Part shown: positions 6,719 to 12,920 of the stretch, in pieces
How the letters are laid out: each line of letters begins with the position of its first letter
Numbering within the stretch: the first letter of the stretch is position 1
DNA from: Thermoanaerobaculales bacterium
GTDB taxonomy: Bacteria > Acidobacteriota > Thermoanaerobaculia > Thermoanaerobaculales > Sulfomarinibacteraceae
Reading direction: 5' to 3'
Assembly: GCA_029932545.1 (NCBI GenBank)
Contig: JAOZPW010000052.1
Span: forward strand, 1-12,920
DNA length: 12,920 nt
The notes under the pieces: generated by a model
What the model saw: the letters and a program-made list of their open reading frames with translations, nothing else
Database searches by the model: none
Told to the model about the DNA's origin: nothing
Translations under genes and position numbers: made by a program

Positions 6719-9685
6719 CTATATCGGACTGGGACGATCGAACAAATAGCCCTGAACGTAGTCGAGGCCGATGTCCTTGAGGACTTCCAGTGAAGCTTCG
6801 GTTTCCACCCACTCCCCGATTGTGGTCAGGCCCATTGCCAGCCCGATCTGGCGGATGGCGGCTACCATTTCACGGTGAACTGGATCCTCCGCAACATTCC
6901 TGACCAGGCTGCCGTCAATCTTGAGGAAGTCGACCTGAAGGTCCTTGAGGTAGCGGAAGGAGCTGAGTCCGCTTCCGAAGTCGTCAAGAGCAAACGAACA
7001 TCCTCTTTCTCTCAAGACGCCCATGAAGGCTTGAGCCGAAGCCAGGTGTGAGATGGCGGCCGTCTCGGTGATCTCGAAACAGAGACGAGAGGGATCCACG
7101 TCCTTTCGGTCAATTCCGGTCAGGATGGCATCGAGGATCGTGCGGTCGGCCAGGGACTGGCCGCTGAGGTTGATGGCATACAGCTGATGGTTGTCAAGGT
7201 TGGAAGTCGTGTCGTGCCTGATGTACTCAAAGGCTTTCCGAATGACCCAGAGATCAAGAGACGGCATCATCCGATATCGTTCAGCGGCCGGAATGAACCT
7301 CCCGGGCAGGATAACCTCTCCATCCTCGGAAAGCCGTAGCAGAAGTTCGACGAGCTTGGGTTTGTTCTGATCTTTGAGGGGTACGATTGTTTGGCGGTAG
7401 AGCACGAAGTCATCGTGTTCGATTGCACGATTGAGGCGCTCCACCCACTGGGCCTCGTGGTGGCGGGCTGCAACCTCGACATCCTCGGGATGAGAGATGT
7501 GAATCCGGTTTCTCCCGCGCTCCTTTGCGACGAAGCAGGCGGCATCCGCCGCACTGAGCAACTCGTTGTACCTTGGGCTATCCTTGGTGACCGGGACAAT
7601 ACCGATGCTGACGCCGACTTCGAAAATGCGACCCTGCCACAAGAATCGATAGTCCCGGACGGTCTGTAAGAAGGCGCCTGCACGCCCCTCCGCTTCGTCC
7701 ATGCTGCAGTCGGTCAAGAGAAGCCCGAATTCGTCACCGCCGATTCGGGCCAGGATGTCCGTCCCTCGTGCTGTTGCCTCGAGGACCGCAGAGAGCTGCT
7801 GCAGCATTTGGTCCCCAACCGAGTGTCCACAGGTATCGTTGACGACCTTGAAGGCGTCGAGGTCGAGGTAACACAGTGCGTGGTTCCGTCCTGTGAAGGT
7901 GGCATTAGCCAATGCTTCACCGACCCTGGATTCAAACTCCCGCCGATTCAGCAGCCCGGTCAGTGTGTCGTGCGAGGCTTGGAAGGCCATTTCCCTTTCG
8001 AGTCCTCGGATATGGGTGACATCCTTGACAATCAGGACTGCGCCAAGGATCTTCCCGGCGTCATTGCGAATGGGCGAAGCCGAGTCCCGAACGGCAAACT
8101 CCAGACCTTCTCGATGAAAGAGCGAGCACCACTCCGGAGAGGTGACCGTGCGATTCTGGCGGATGCATTCGGTCAGTGGGTCTTCCCTGAGCTTGCCCGC
8201 TCCGTCCTCCATTGCCCGGTAGACCTCGTCAAGCCGTCGACCCCTGGCCTCCTCGTTGGGCCAGCCCGTCAGTTTTTCCGCTGCGGGGTTGAGGTAATCA
8301 ATCCGGCCGGAGGCATCACTCCGGATCACGCCGTCCCCGATTGATTCCAGGGTGACCTCGGCTCGTTCCCGCTCTTCCTTGAGTGCCTGTTCAGCCGTTT
8401 TAAGTTCAGTGATGTCGGCCGAGATCCCAATGATCTTTTCGATGTTACCTTCTGAGTCGAACACCGCCTGGCCGCGGGCCGAAATCCAGACTACCCCGTT
8501 GTCGTCCGGAAGGTCATAACGATGTTCCACGGAATAGAGTTGGCCTGTACTCAAGGTGTGGCGAAGGGCCGCGGCTACTCGTGGTCGGTCCTCCTCAAGG
8601 ACTCTTCGGTTCAACTCCTTACCGGTAGAGGGTATTACCTCGGGCCCGAAGCCGTAGAGATTCGCAGCCGCGACCGGCATTAAAACCTCATCTGTCGTGG
8701 GACTCCACTCCCATGCCATGCTGCGCCCGGCCAACTGGGCCAACTCGAAGCGATCGTTGCTCCGGAGGAGTTCTCGTTCAATCTTGACACGCCGGATTGC
8801 ACTGCTGAGAATCTCACCGCCAACCCGGAGAAAACGCAAGTCATCGTCGTCGATTGGTGGTGGACTCGCTGTCCAGGTGTGGCCGAGGACGCCGATCAAA
8901 TGGTTTCCGGAGACCAGGGGGATGGCGGCAAAAGAATTTCCAGGTTCGAGACCCGAGCACTGGCAACCAGTGTTCAGGGTGGCTGGTGCGGAGTCCGAGA
9001 TGATTAAGACCTCGTGCTTGATGAGGTCATCCCGGACCAAACCATAATCTTTGAGAGTTCTATTGAAGGTCCTGTCATGGGAAAATTTACCCCGGTGGCG
9101 CCAGAATTCTTCGGTGATGGTCCGTTGGTCGTCGTCGACTAGGATAATGAAGGTGCACTGGGTGCCGGCCGCTGATCCCAGAGTTTTCAGGGCGAAACTG
9201 ACCGCGTTATCCAGGTCGTCTGCTCCGAGGGCCAGAAAACGGTGAGAAAGCTCGGTCAGGGAGTTTTCTAACTTCAGTCTGCGTTCGGCGATCGCCTCGG
9301 CCTCTTTGCGTAGAGTAATGTTGACAGCCGTTGAGATGCCGATGACCTCCCCATCTTTCACGGTGTGGGCGTTGGTGATTGCGATCCAGCGAGTGCTTCC
9401 ATCCTTGGTTTGGAAGGGGAGCTCAATAGGGTCGTCAATAGAAGGATAGACTCCCAATGTCGGGTCAAATTCCGGCATGAGTACGGATGCCGAGGGCCTG
9501 AATAGATCGGAGATGTTCGTGGAGGCCAGCTCCTCTTGGCTGTAGCCGGAGATTTCCGAGGCTGCAGCGTTGGTGTAGATGAACCGATCCTTGCTGTATG
9601 CAAAGACCGCAAAAGCCACGGACTCGCCGAGCGTCCGGAACCAGTCAGTTCCGGGTTGGATGGGGGCTTTGTCAATTTCCTTCAT
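6719..9685 (-). CDS. PAS-GAF-PAS-PAS-GGDEF-EAL cyclic di-GMP protein
   Basis: This 988-residue sensor protein is predicted to make and break cyclic di-GMP. Domains in order: PAS (about 13-128), GAF (about 140-300, with a CQC pair at 241-243), PAS (about 310-428), PAS (about 440-560, IGDGVIRSDASGRIDYLNP), GGDEF (about 572-732) and EAL (about 745-985). The GGDEF motif is intact (649-653). An RxxD inhibitory site, RGTD (640-643), lies exactly five residues before it. In the EAL domain the signature reads ELLLR (Glu780). NLS (839-841), FEITE (870-874), DDFG (901-904), KID (922-924), EWVE (958-961) and QGY (978-980) are all present, so both activities could be functional. No membrane segment or signal peptide is seen, so it probably senses a cytosolic signal or ligand. 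The ATG is the only start before an upstream in-frame stop; the ribosome-binding site is weak. Confidence 0.93.
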   Translation of the reverse strand: MKEIDKAPIQPGTDWFRTLGESVAFAVFAYSKDRFIYTNAAASEISGYSQEELASTNISDLFRPSASVLMPEFDPTLGVYPSIDDPIELPFQTKDGSTRWIAITNAHTVKDGEVIGISTAVNITLRKEAEAIAERRLKLENSLTELSHRFLALGADDLDNAVSFALKTLGSAAGTQCTFIILVDDDQRTITEEFWRHRGKFSHDRTFNRTLKDYGLVRDDLIKHEVLIISDSAPATLNTGCQCSGLEPGNSFAAIPLVSGNHLIGVLGHTWTASPPPIDDDDLRFLRVGGEILSSAIRRVKIERELLRSNDRFELAQLAGRSMAWEWSPTTDEVLMPVAAANLYGFGPEVIPSTGKELNRRVLEEDRPRVAAALRHTLSTGQLYSVEHRYDLPDDNGVVWISARGQAVFDSEGNIEKIIGISADITELKTAEQALKEERERAEVTLESIGDGVIRSDASGRIDYLNPAAEKLTGWPNEEARGRRLDEVYRAMEDGAGKLREDPLTECIRQNRTVTSPEWCSLFHREGLEFAVRDSASPIRNDAGKILGAVLIVKDVTHIRGLEREMAFQASHDTLTGLLNRREFESRVGEALANATFTGRNHALCYLDLDAFKVVNDTCGHSVGDQMLQQLSAVLEATARGTDILARIGGDEFGLLLTDCSMDEAEGRAGAFLQTVRDYRFLWQGRIFEVGVSIGIVPVTKDSPRYNELLSAADAACFVAKERGRNRIHISHPEDVEVAARHHEAQWVERLNRAIEHDDFVLYRQTIVPLKDQNKPKLVELLLRLSEDGEVILPGRFIPAAERYRMMPSLDLWVIRKAFEYIRHDTTSNLDNHQLYAINLSGQSLADRTILDAILTGIDRKDVDPSRLCFEITETAAISHLASAQAFMGVLRERGCSFALDDFGSGLSSFRYLKDLQVDFLKIDGSLVRNVAEDPVHREMVAAIRQIGLAMGLTTIGEWVETEASLEVLKDIGLDYVQGYLFDRPSPI

Positions 9686-9718
9686 AAAATTCCGGGTTAC
9701 TGGACCTTTCCTCCGACC

Positions 9719-9788
9719 AGTATAGTGGAGCTATCAGCTCTCAGCTCAGCTTCTTGCAATAAGCCACAAGACGAGCAGCCATAAAAAG
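9719..9788 (-). repeat. Shared upstream element, copy B
   Basis: On the minus strand this begins CTTTTTATGGCTGCTCG, then TCTTGTGG, then TTGCAAGAAGCTGA, 7-mer units GAGCTGA and TAGCTCC, and ends CACTATACT. It ends 33 bp before the GGDEF-EAL ATG. It aligns along its length with copy A at 5866-5925, and its TTGCAAGA plus 7-mer section matches 145-186 in inverted orientation. If the promoter at 9800-9828 is real, the element lies wholly in the 5' leader of this mRNA. Confidence 0.6.
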
Positions 9789-9799
9789 TTCCGACGGGT

Positions 9800-9828
9800 T
9801 AAATACCTGGATCGGGTCTTCGTGACAA
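9800..9828 (-). promoter_or_regulatory. Possible promoter for the GGDEF-EAL gene
   Basis: On the minus strand TTGTCA (9823-9828, five of six to TTGACA) is followed after 17 bp by TATTTA (9800-9805, three of six to TATAAT). Transcription would start near 9793, giving a leader of about 105 nt that includes the whole shared element. Confidence 0.4.
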
Positions 9829-9866
9829 GTCGTCTGAATGCGGCATTTAACGACGGGTGGCGATAA

Positions 9867-9909
9867 TTCGTCAGATTTGAGTTAGGCCTCTGTCAGGACT
9901 TCGTCAGAT
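9867..9909. promoter_or_regulatory. Direct repeat, possible operator of the fab-like operon
   Basis: The 10-mer TTCGTCAGAT occurs at 9867-9876 and 9900-9909, 33 bp apart start to start, about three DNA turns. It lies 130 to 175 bp upstream of the operon's first gene. The spacing would suit two protein-binding sites on one face of the helix, but no regulator is identified. Confidence 0.3.
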
Positions 9910-9972
9910 CAGGGACTTCTGGCAATTTGATGCCGTTCCTCATGGTAGTTTTCGCCTTGCTCTTGACCCTTC

Positions 9973-9990
9973 GTCGGTACTTGAACCGAC
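9973..9990. promoter_or_regulatory. Inverted repeat upstream of the fab-like operon
   Basis: GTCGGT (9973-9978) and ACCGAC (9985-9990) form a perfect inverted repeat around ACTTGA, 50 bp before the first start codon. It could be an operator or a leader hairpin. It does not match a fatty-acid regulator site that I recognise. Confidence 0.3.
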
Positions 9991-10040
9991 TGAATTGAAA
10001 TAGCAGAACTGCAATTGTGAACCGGTGAAAAGGACTGACG

Positions 10041-10985
10041 ATGCCCCAAACCTTTCCCAAGACAAACTGGGCCCTGATCCTCGGAGGTTCGAGCGGCTTC
10101 GGCCTGGCGTCGGCGGCGAAGCTCGCCTCCCACGGTATGAATTTGATCATCTTCCACCGTGACCGGCGTGGCGCCATGGGCAGGATCGAGGAGGACTTTG
10201 CGGCACTGAGGAACGAGGGTATCGAGGTTCTCACTTTCAACGCCGATGCTTTGAGTTCCGAGGTCAGAGACGAAAAGCTCAACGAGATTGCTGAACACCT
10301 CGGCGACGACCGCATCCACCTCCTGCTCCACTCCATCGCCTTCGGCAACCTCAAGCTGTCGGTAGCCGAAAAACCGGCTGACGACTCTGCTGTCTGCGCC
10401 TTGGCAGAGCGCCTCGACATCGAAGTGGAAAAGCTGCAGACCGCGGCCGATGAGGTCTTTTCAGGTGGCGCCGATCGTCTGCAACTGCTGGCGACCCCAC
10501 CGAAGTACTCGGCCACACTCTTCCTCGAGGAAGAAGACCTCGCCCGGACCATTCACGCCATGGGCACCAGCCTGCTCGGGTGGGTCCAGGCCATTCATGG
10601 GCGCGGCCTCTTCGCCACTGATTCCCGGGTGCTCGGCCTGACCAGCGAGGGAAATACCATTGCATGGAAGGGCTACGCGGCTGTGGCCGCCGCCAAGGTT
10701 GCACTGGAATCAGTTGCACGCTCCATCGCCGTGGAGTTTGCCCCCTACGGCATTCGCTGCAATGTGCTGCAACCCGGAGTCACCGAGACTCCGGCCTTGC
10801 GCCTGATCCCCGGCAACGCCCACCTCAAGGCCGAGGCCCGGTCCAAGAACCCCTTTGGCCGCCTGACCCAGCCTGAGGACGTGGCCGACATGGTCTACCT
10901 GATGGCCCAGCCCGAAGCGGCGTGGGTCAACGGCGCCCTGATTCGGGTGGACGGCGGTGAGCATGTGTCAGGAGTACGCCAATGA
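10041..10985 (+). CDS. FabI-like SDR, probable enoyl-ACP reductase
   Basis: This 314-residue short-chain dehydrogenase has a Rossmann nucleotide site GGSSGFG (15-21). Its catalytic pair is spaced Tyr212-x6-Lys219 (YAAVAAAK), the spacing of FabI/FabL enoyl-ACP reductases rather than the Yx3K of ketoreductases. The stretch IRCNVLQPGVTETPA (238-252) and the C-terminal GALIRVDGGEHV (298-309) fit the fold. The position matching E. coli FabI Tyr146 is Ser202. Compared with FabI (about 260 residues), about 40 to 50 extra residues lie between the HSIAFGN strand (97-103) and the catalytic region, near 105-175, where FabI forms its substrate cover. Substrate preference may therefore differ, and a ketoreductase or other reductase role is not excluded. 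Start: ATG with AAGGA six bases upstream. It is first in a four-gene coupled operon and overlaps the next gene by ATGA. Confidence 0.82.
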   Translation: MPQTFPKTNWALILGGSSGFGLASAAKLASHGMNLIIFHRDRRGAMGRIEEDFAALRNEGIEVLTFNADALSSEVRDEKLNEIAEHLGDDRIHLLLHSIAFGNLKLSVAEKPADDSAVCALAERLDIEVEKLQTAADEVFSGGADRLQLLATPPKYSATLFLEEEDLARTIHAMGTSLLGWVQAIHGRGLFATDSRVLGLTSEGNTIAWKGYAAVAAAKVALESVARSIAVEFAPYGIRCNVLQPGVTETPALRLIPGNAHLKAEARSKNPFGRLTQPEDVADMVYLMAQPEAAWVNGALIRVDGGEHVSGVRQ

Positions 10986-11977
10986 GCCTCTATCTGCACG
11001 GCATCGGCCACTATCATCCCGAGACCGAGATCACCAATCAGTTCTTCGAGGAACTGGATATCGGTACCAACGACGAGTGGATCATGGAGCGCGTGGGCAT
11101 CCGCTCGCGGCGCACGGTCTTACCCCTCGAATACATTCGCCAAACTCGCAACTCCGACACCCGGGCCTCCAACGAGGCGGCCGTCTTGACCAACGCCGAG
11201 GCCGGCGCACATGCCGCCCGAATGGCAGTGGGTCGGGCGGGGATCAACATGAACGATATTGGCCTGGTCATCGCGGGCGGTGTCGCCCCGGACACGGTTT
11301 CTCCAGCTGAAAGCTGCAATATTGCCAATGAACTGGAACTCGAGGTTTCGGCGTTCGATGTCAACTCGGCCTGCACCAGTCTGATCGCTGCCATACATTT
11401 ACTTGCCGGGATGCGCCCCGAGGCCCTGCCGCCTTATGTGCTGGTAGTAGCTTCCGAGCGCCCGACCTGCTCGGTTGACTACAACGATCGAGCCGGCTCG
11501 ATACTGTGGGGTGACGGCAGTGCCGCCCTCGTGGTGTCGGCAACCATCCCGGGCCCAGCAGTGCTGGGCGGCACTCGTCTGGCGTCAAGCCCGGCCGGCT
11601 GCGACAAGGTGGTTTTGCCGCGCACAGGTCACTTCCGGCAGGAAGGGCGAACGGTTCAGACCTTCGCGATCAAGCGCACGACCAAGATTCTCAGGGATAT
11701 GATCGGCGAATACACGGACGCCGAACGCCGATTGCACTTCATCGGTCACCAGGCCAATCGCGGCATGCTGCAATCGGTATGTCGCCTGACCGGCCTGCCG
11801 GAGGACCGGCACCACACGAACGTCGAATATTTCGGCAACACTGCTGCCGCAGGGTCGCCGTCGGTGATCTCCCAGCGCTGGCAATCGTGGACCGACGGCG
11901 ACGACATCGCCGTGATCGGAGTCGGCTCAGGTCTGACGTGGGGTGGTTTCATCCTTCGTTTTGGAGAAGAAAATTGA
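10982..11977 (+). CDS. FabH-like 3-oxoacyl-ACP synthase III
   Basis: This 331-residue thiolase-fold enzyme has the complete KAS III triad: Cys131 in NSACTS, His256 in GHQANRGM and Asn286 in YFGNTAAAG. NDEWIMERVGIRSRR (30-44) matches the FabH CoA-binding stretch, with Trp33 and Arg37 equivalent to Trp32 and Arg36 of E. coli FabH. It therefore probably condenses an acyl-CoA primer with a malonyl carrier. About 20 extra residues (46-70, LPLEYIRQTRNSDTRASNEA) lie where housekeeping FabH has a short loop, which points to a specialised subfamily. Start: ATG inside the ATGA overlap with the reductase, preceded by AGGAG with seven bases between. It ends in TTGA, which contains the next start. The primer cannot be predicted. 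Confidence 0.88.
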   Translation: MSLYLHGIGHYHPETEITNQFFEELDIGTNDEWIMERVGIRSRRTVLPLEYIRQTRNSDTRASNEAAVLTNAEAGAHAARMAVGRAGINMNDIGLVIAGGVAPDTVSPAESCNIANELELEVSAFDVNSACTSLIAAIHLLAGMRPEALPPYVLVVASERPTCSVDYNDRAGSILWGDGSAALVVSATIPGPAVLGGTRLASSPAGCDKVVLPRTGHFRQEGRTVQTFAIKRTTKILRDMIGEYTDAERRLHFIGHQANRGMLQSVCRLTGLPEDRHHTNVEYFGNTAAAGSPSVISQRWQSWTDGDDIAVIGVGSGLTWGGFILRFGEEN

Positions 11978-12564
11978 AGTACCAGGATTTTTGCGGCCAG
12001 AGAACTTTCAGCCTGGAGGAGATCCTTGCCTTCGGCCACGGAACCCTGCTCGAGGATGCGCCCGAGGGCTTCGCCGCACGTTTTCCCATTCCTCCGATGC
12101 TGATGGTGGATCGCATCACCAGTATCGAGACTCAGGGCAAGCGCGGCCGTATCGTCGCCGAGCGTGACGTACGCCTCGATGACTGGTTCTTTCAGTGCCA
12201 CTTCATCGGCGATCCGGTGCAGCCCGGCTGTCTCGGTGTTGATGCCGTATGGCAGCTGATTGGTTTCTACTGCGCCTGGAAGGGTGGCCTCGGTTCCGGT
12301 CGGGCCCTCGGCTGCGGCGAAGTCGAGTTCACGGGCCAGATTCGGCCCTATGACGGCACGGTCACCTACGCCATCGATATCGTTCGCTTCGCGGACCTGC
12401 CGGCCTCGGGCTCTTCCATCGCCATCGGGGATGCCGTGGTCAGCGTCGATGACGAGCCGATCTACACCATCAAACGGGCCAAGGTCGGCCTCTTCCGTGA
12501 CATCCAGTATCCCGACTATCCCCTGCGGTCTGCCAACTCCACCGGCGGGAAGATGGAATCATGA
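11974..12564 (+). CDS. fabA: FabA-type 3-hydroxyacyl-ACP dehydratase
   Basis: This 196-residue hotdog protein closely resembles FabA, which dehydrates 3-hydroxyacyl-ACP and in proteobacteria isomerises trans-2- to cis-3-decenoyl-ACP for unsaturated fatty acids. The stretch CHFIGDPVQPGCLGVDAVWQ (75-94) carries catalytic His76 and Asp90, spaced like His70 and Asp84 of E. coli. MLMVDRI (42-48), RALGCGEVEFTGQI (110-123) and KVGLF (170-174) also match. The start is TTG at 11974, inside a TTGA overlap with the ketosynthase stop, with GGAG seven bases upstream. The frame is open farther 5', but those codons lie inside the ketosynthase gene and are not FabA-like. The C-terminus is about 15 residues longer than in E. 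coli. Whether it isomerises cannot be judged from sequence; a partner FabB-type synthase would be expected beyond the window. Confidence 0.92.
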   Translation: MKYQDFCGQRTFSLEEILAFGHGTLLEDAPEGFAARFPIPPMLMVDRITSIETQGKRGRIVAERDVRLDDWFFQCHFIGDPVQPGCLGVDAVWQLIGFYCAWKGGLGSGRALGCGEVEFTGQIRPYDGTVTYAIDIVRFADLPASGSSIAIGDAVVSVDDEPIYTIKRAKVGLFRDIQYPDYPLRSANSTGGKMES

Positions 12565-12920
12565 GCGGATTTAATGCTGCAACAATCCTCGAGCACTTGC
12601 CGCAGCAGGAGCCCTTTCGTTTCGTCGACCGGATTTTGGAAGTTGACGACGACCATATCGTGGCCACATACCGTTTCCGGCCCGAAGCTGATTTCTATCG
12701 GGGCCACTTCCCGGGCAATCCCGTGACCCCTGGGGTGATCCTGATCGAAAGCATGGCCCAGGTCGGCGTGGTGGCTTTGGGCATTTATCTGCTGTCCAGG
12801 GAGGCGCCCGATGAGGTTGGCAAGGTGGTCACGATGTTCTCCGACGTGGCGATGGATTTCACCGGTGTCGTACGTCCTGGCGACGAGGTGACGATCACCG
12901 GCCACAAGCAGTTCTTCCGG
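12561..12920 (+). CDS. FabZ-like hotdog dehydratase (partial, cut by right edge)
   Basis: The first 120 residues of a hotdog-fold protein related to FabZ 3-hydroxyacyl-ACP dehydratases. HFPGNPVTPGVILIESMAQVG (49-69) holds the expected catalytic His49 and Glu63. The N-terminal LPQQEPFRFVDRILEV also matches the family. The frame is still open at the window end. Start: ATG within an ATGA overlap with fabA, with a modest purine-rich site GGGAAGA upstream. A FabZ-like enzyme next to FabA suggests either two dehydration steps on different chain lengths or intermediates, or a heteromeric dehydratase; this is inference. Confidence 0.85.
   Translation, partial: MSGFNAATILEHLPQQEPFRFVDRILEVDDDHIVATYRFRPEADFYRGHFPGNPVTPGVILIESMAQVGVVALGIYLLSREAPDEVGKVVTMFSDVAMDFTGVVRPGDEVTITGHKQFFR

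Larger units (their letters stand above)
9686..10040. other. 355-bp divergent intergenic region
   Basis: This region separates the divergent GGDEF-EAL gene (minus) and the fatty-acid operon (plus). On the left are the shared element (9719-9788) and a minus-strand promoter candidate (9800-9828). On the operon side are CGACGGGT repeated at 9792-9799 and 9851-9858, TTCGTCAGAT repeated at 9867-9876 and 9900-9909, and the inverted repeat GTCGGT-ACTTGA-ACCGAC at 9973-9990. I found no convincing -35/-10 pair for the plus-strand operon. AAGGA (10030-10034) is the ribosome-binding site of its first gene. No small gene is supported. Confidence 0.5.

Noticed and set aside
9719..9724. TATACT (minus strand) at the end of element copy B as a -10 box
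   Set aside because: No -35-like hexamer lies 15 to 19 bp upstream, so the candidate at 9800-9828 is preferred.
9893..10552. Minus-strand open frame opposite the start of the reductase
   Set aside because: It is antisense to a well-supported SDR gene and is Ser/Arg/Lys-rich shadow sequence with no domain.
11779..11973. N-terminal extension of FabA from an upstream ATG
   Set aside because: This stretch lies inside the ketosynthase gene in another frame and has no FabA similarity. TTG at 11974 has a strong ribosome-binding site and the coupled overlap typical of this operon.

Overview
The window is GC-rich bacterial DNA carrying eight protein-coding genes, one of them cut by the right edge, and several intergenic repeats. 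No RNA gene, CRISPR array, transposase or phage gene was found. The organism cannot be named from sequence alone. A very large secreted BNR/sortilin-type propeller protein, a PhaR-type DNA-binding protein, a HAD-IG nucleotidase and a FabA-type dehydratase in one GC-rich chromosome with repeat-laden intergenic DNA would fit an Acidobacteriota-like or other deep-branching Gram-negative lineage. That is an inference with modest confidence.

Left part (1-2558): a HAD-IG family 5'-nucleotidase (minus, 191-1663) and a short IMPACT/YigZ-family protein (plus, 1681-2052) start back to back with only 17 bp between them. Both have a short tandem repeat running over their stop codons: a 7-bp repeat at 159-193 and an 8-bp repeat at 2037-2084. 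Directly after the second lies a 168-nt imperfect palindrome with 21-bp terminal inverted repeats (2081-2248), then about 300 bp without a gene that holds another long hairpin.

Middle part (2559-9685, all minus strand): a Sec-exported 1096-residue BNR/sortilin-like propeller protein, a 143-residue PhaR-type (PHB_acc_N) regulator, and a 988-residue PAS-GAF-PAS-PAS-GGDEF-EAL protein predicted to turn over cyclic di-GMP. A related element of 60-70 bp sits just upstream of the ribosome-binding region of both the propeller gene and the GGDEF-EAL gene. Part of it recurs inverted at the left edge of the window. The gap between the GGDEF-EAL and PhaR-like genes holds two strong hairpins that share one palindromic core.

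Right part (10041-12920, plus strand): four genes overlap by 4 bp each (ATGA, TTGA, ATGA), so they form a translationally coupled operon. They encode a FabI-like SDR with an unusual insertion, a FabH-like ketosynthase with an intact Cys-His-Asn triad, a FabA-type 3-hydroxyacyl-ACP dehydratase that starts with TTG, and a FabZ-like hotdog dehydratase that runs off the window. Priming, dehydration (possibly with isomerisation) and enoyl reduction are present, but no elongating ketosynthase, ketoreductase or acyl carrier protein is seen. The operon therefore probably continues to the right and makes a specialised or unsaturated acyl chain.
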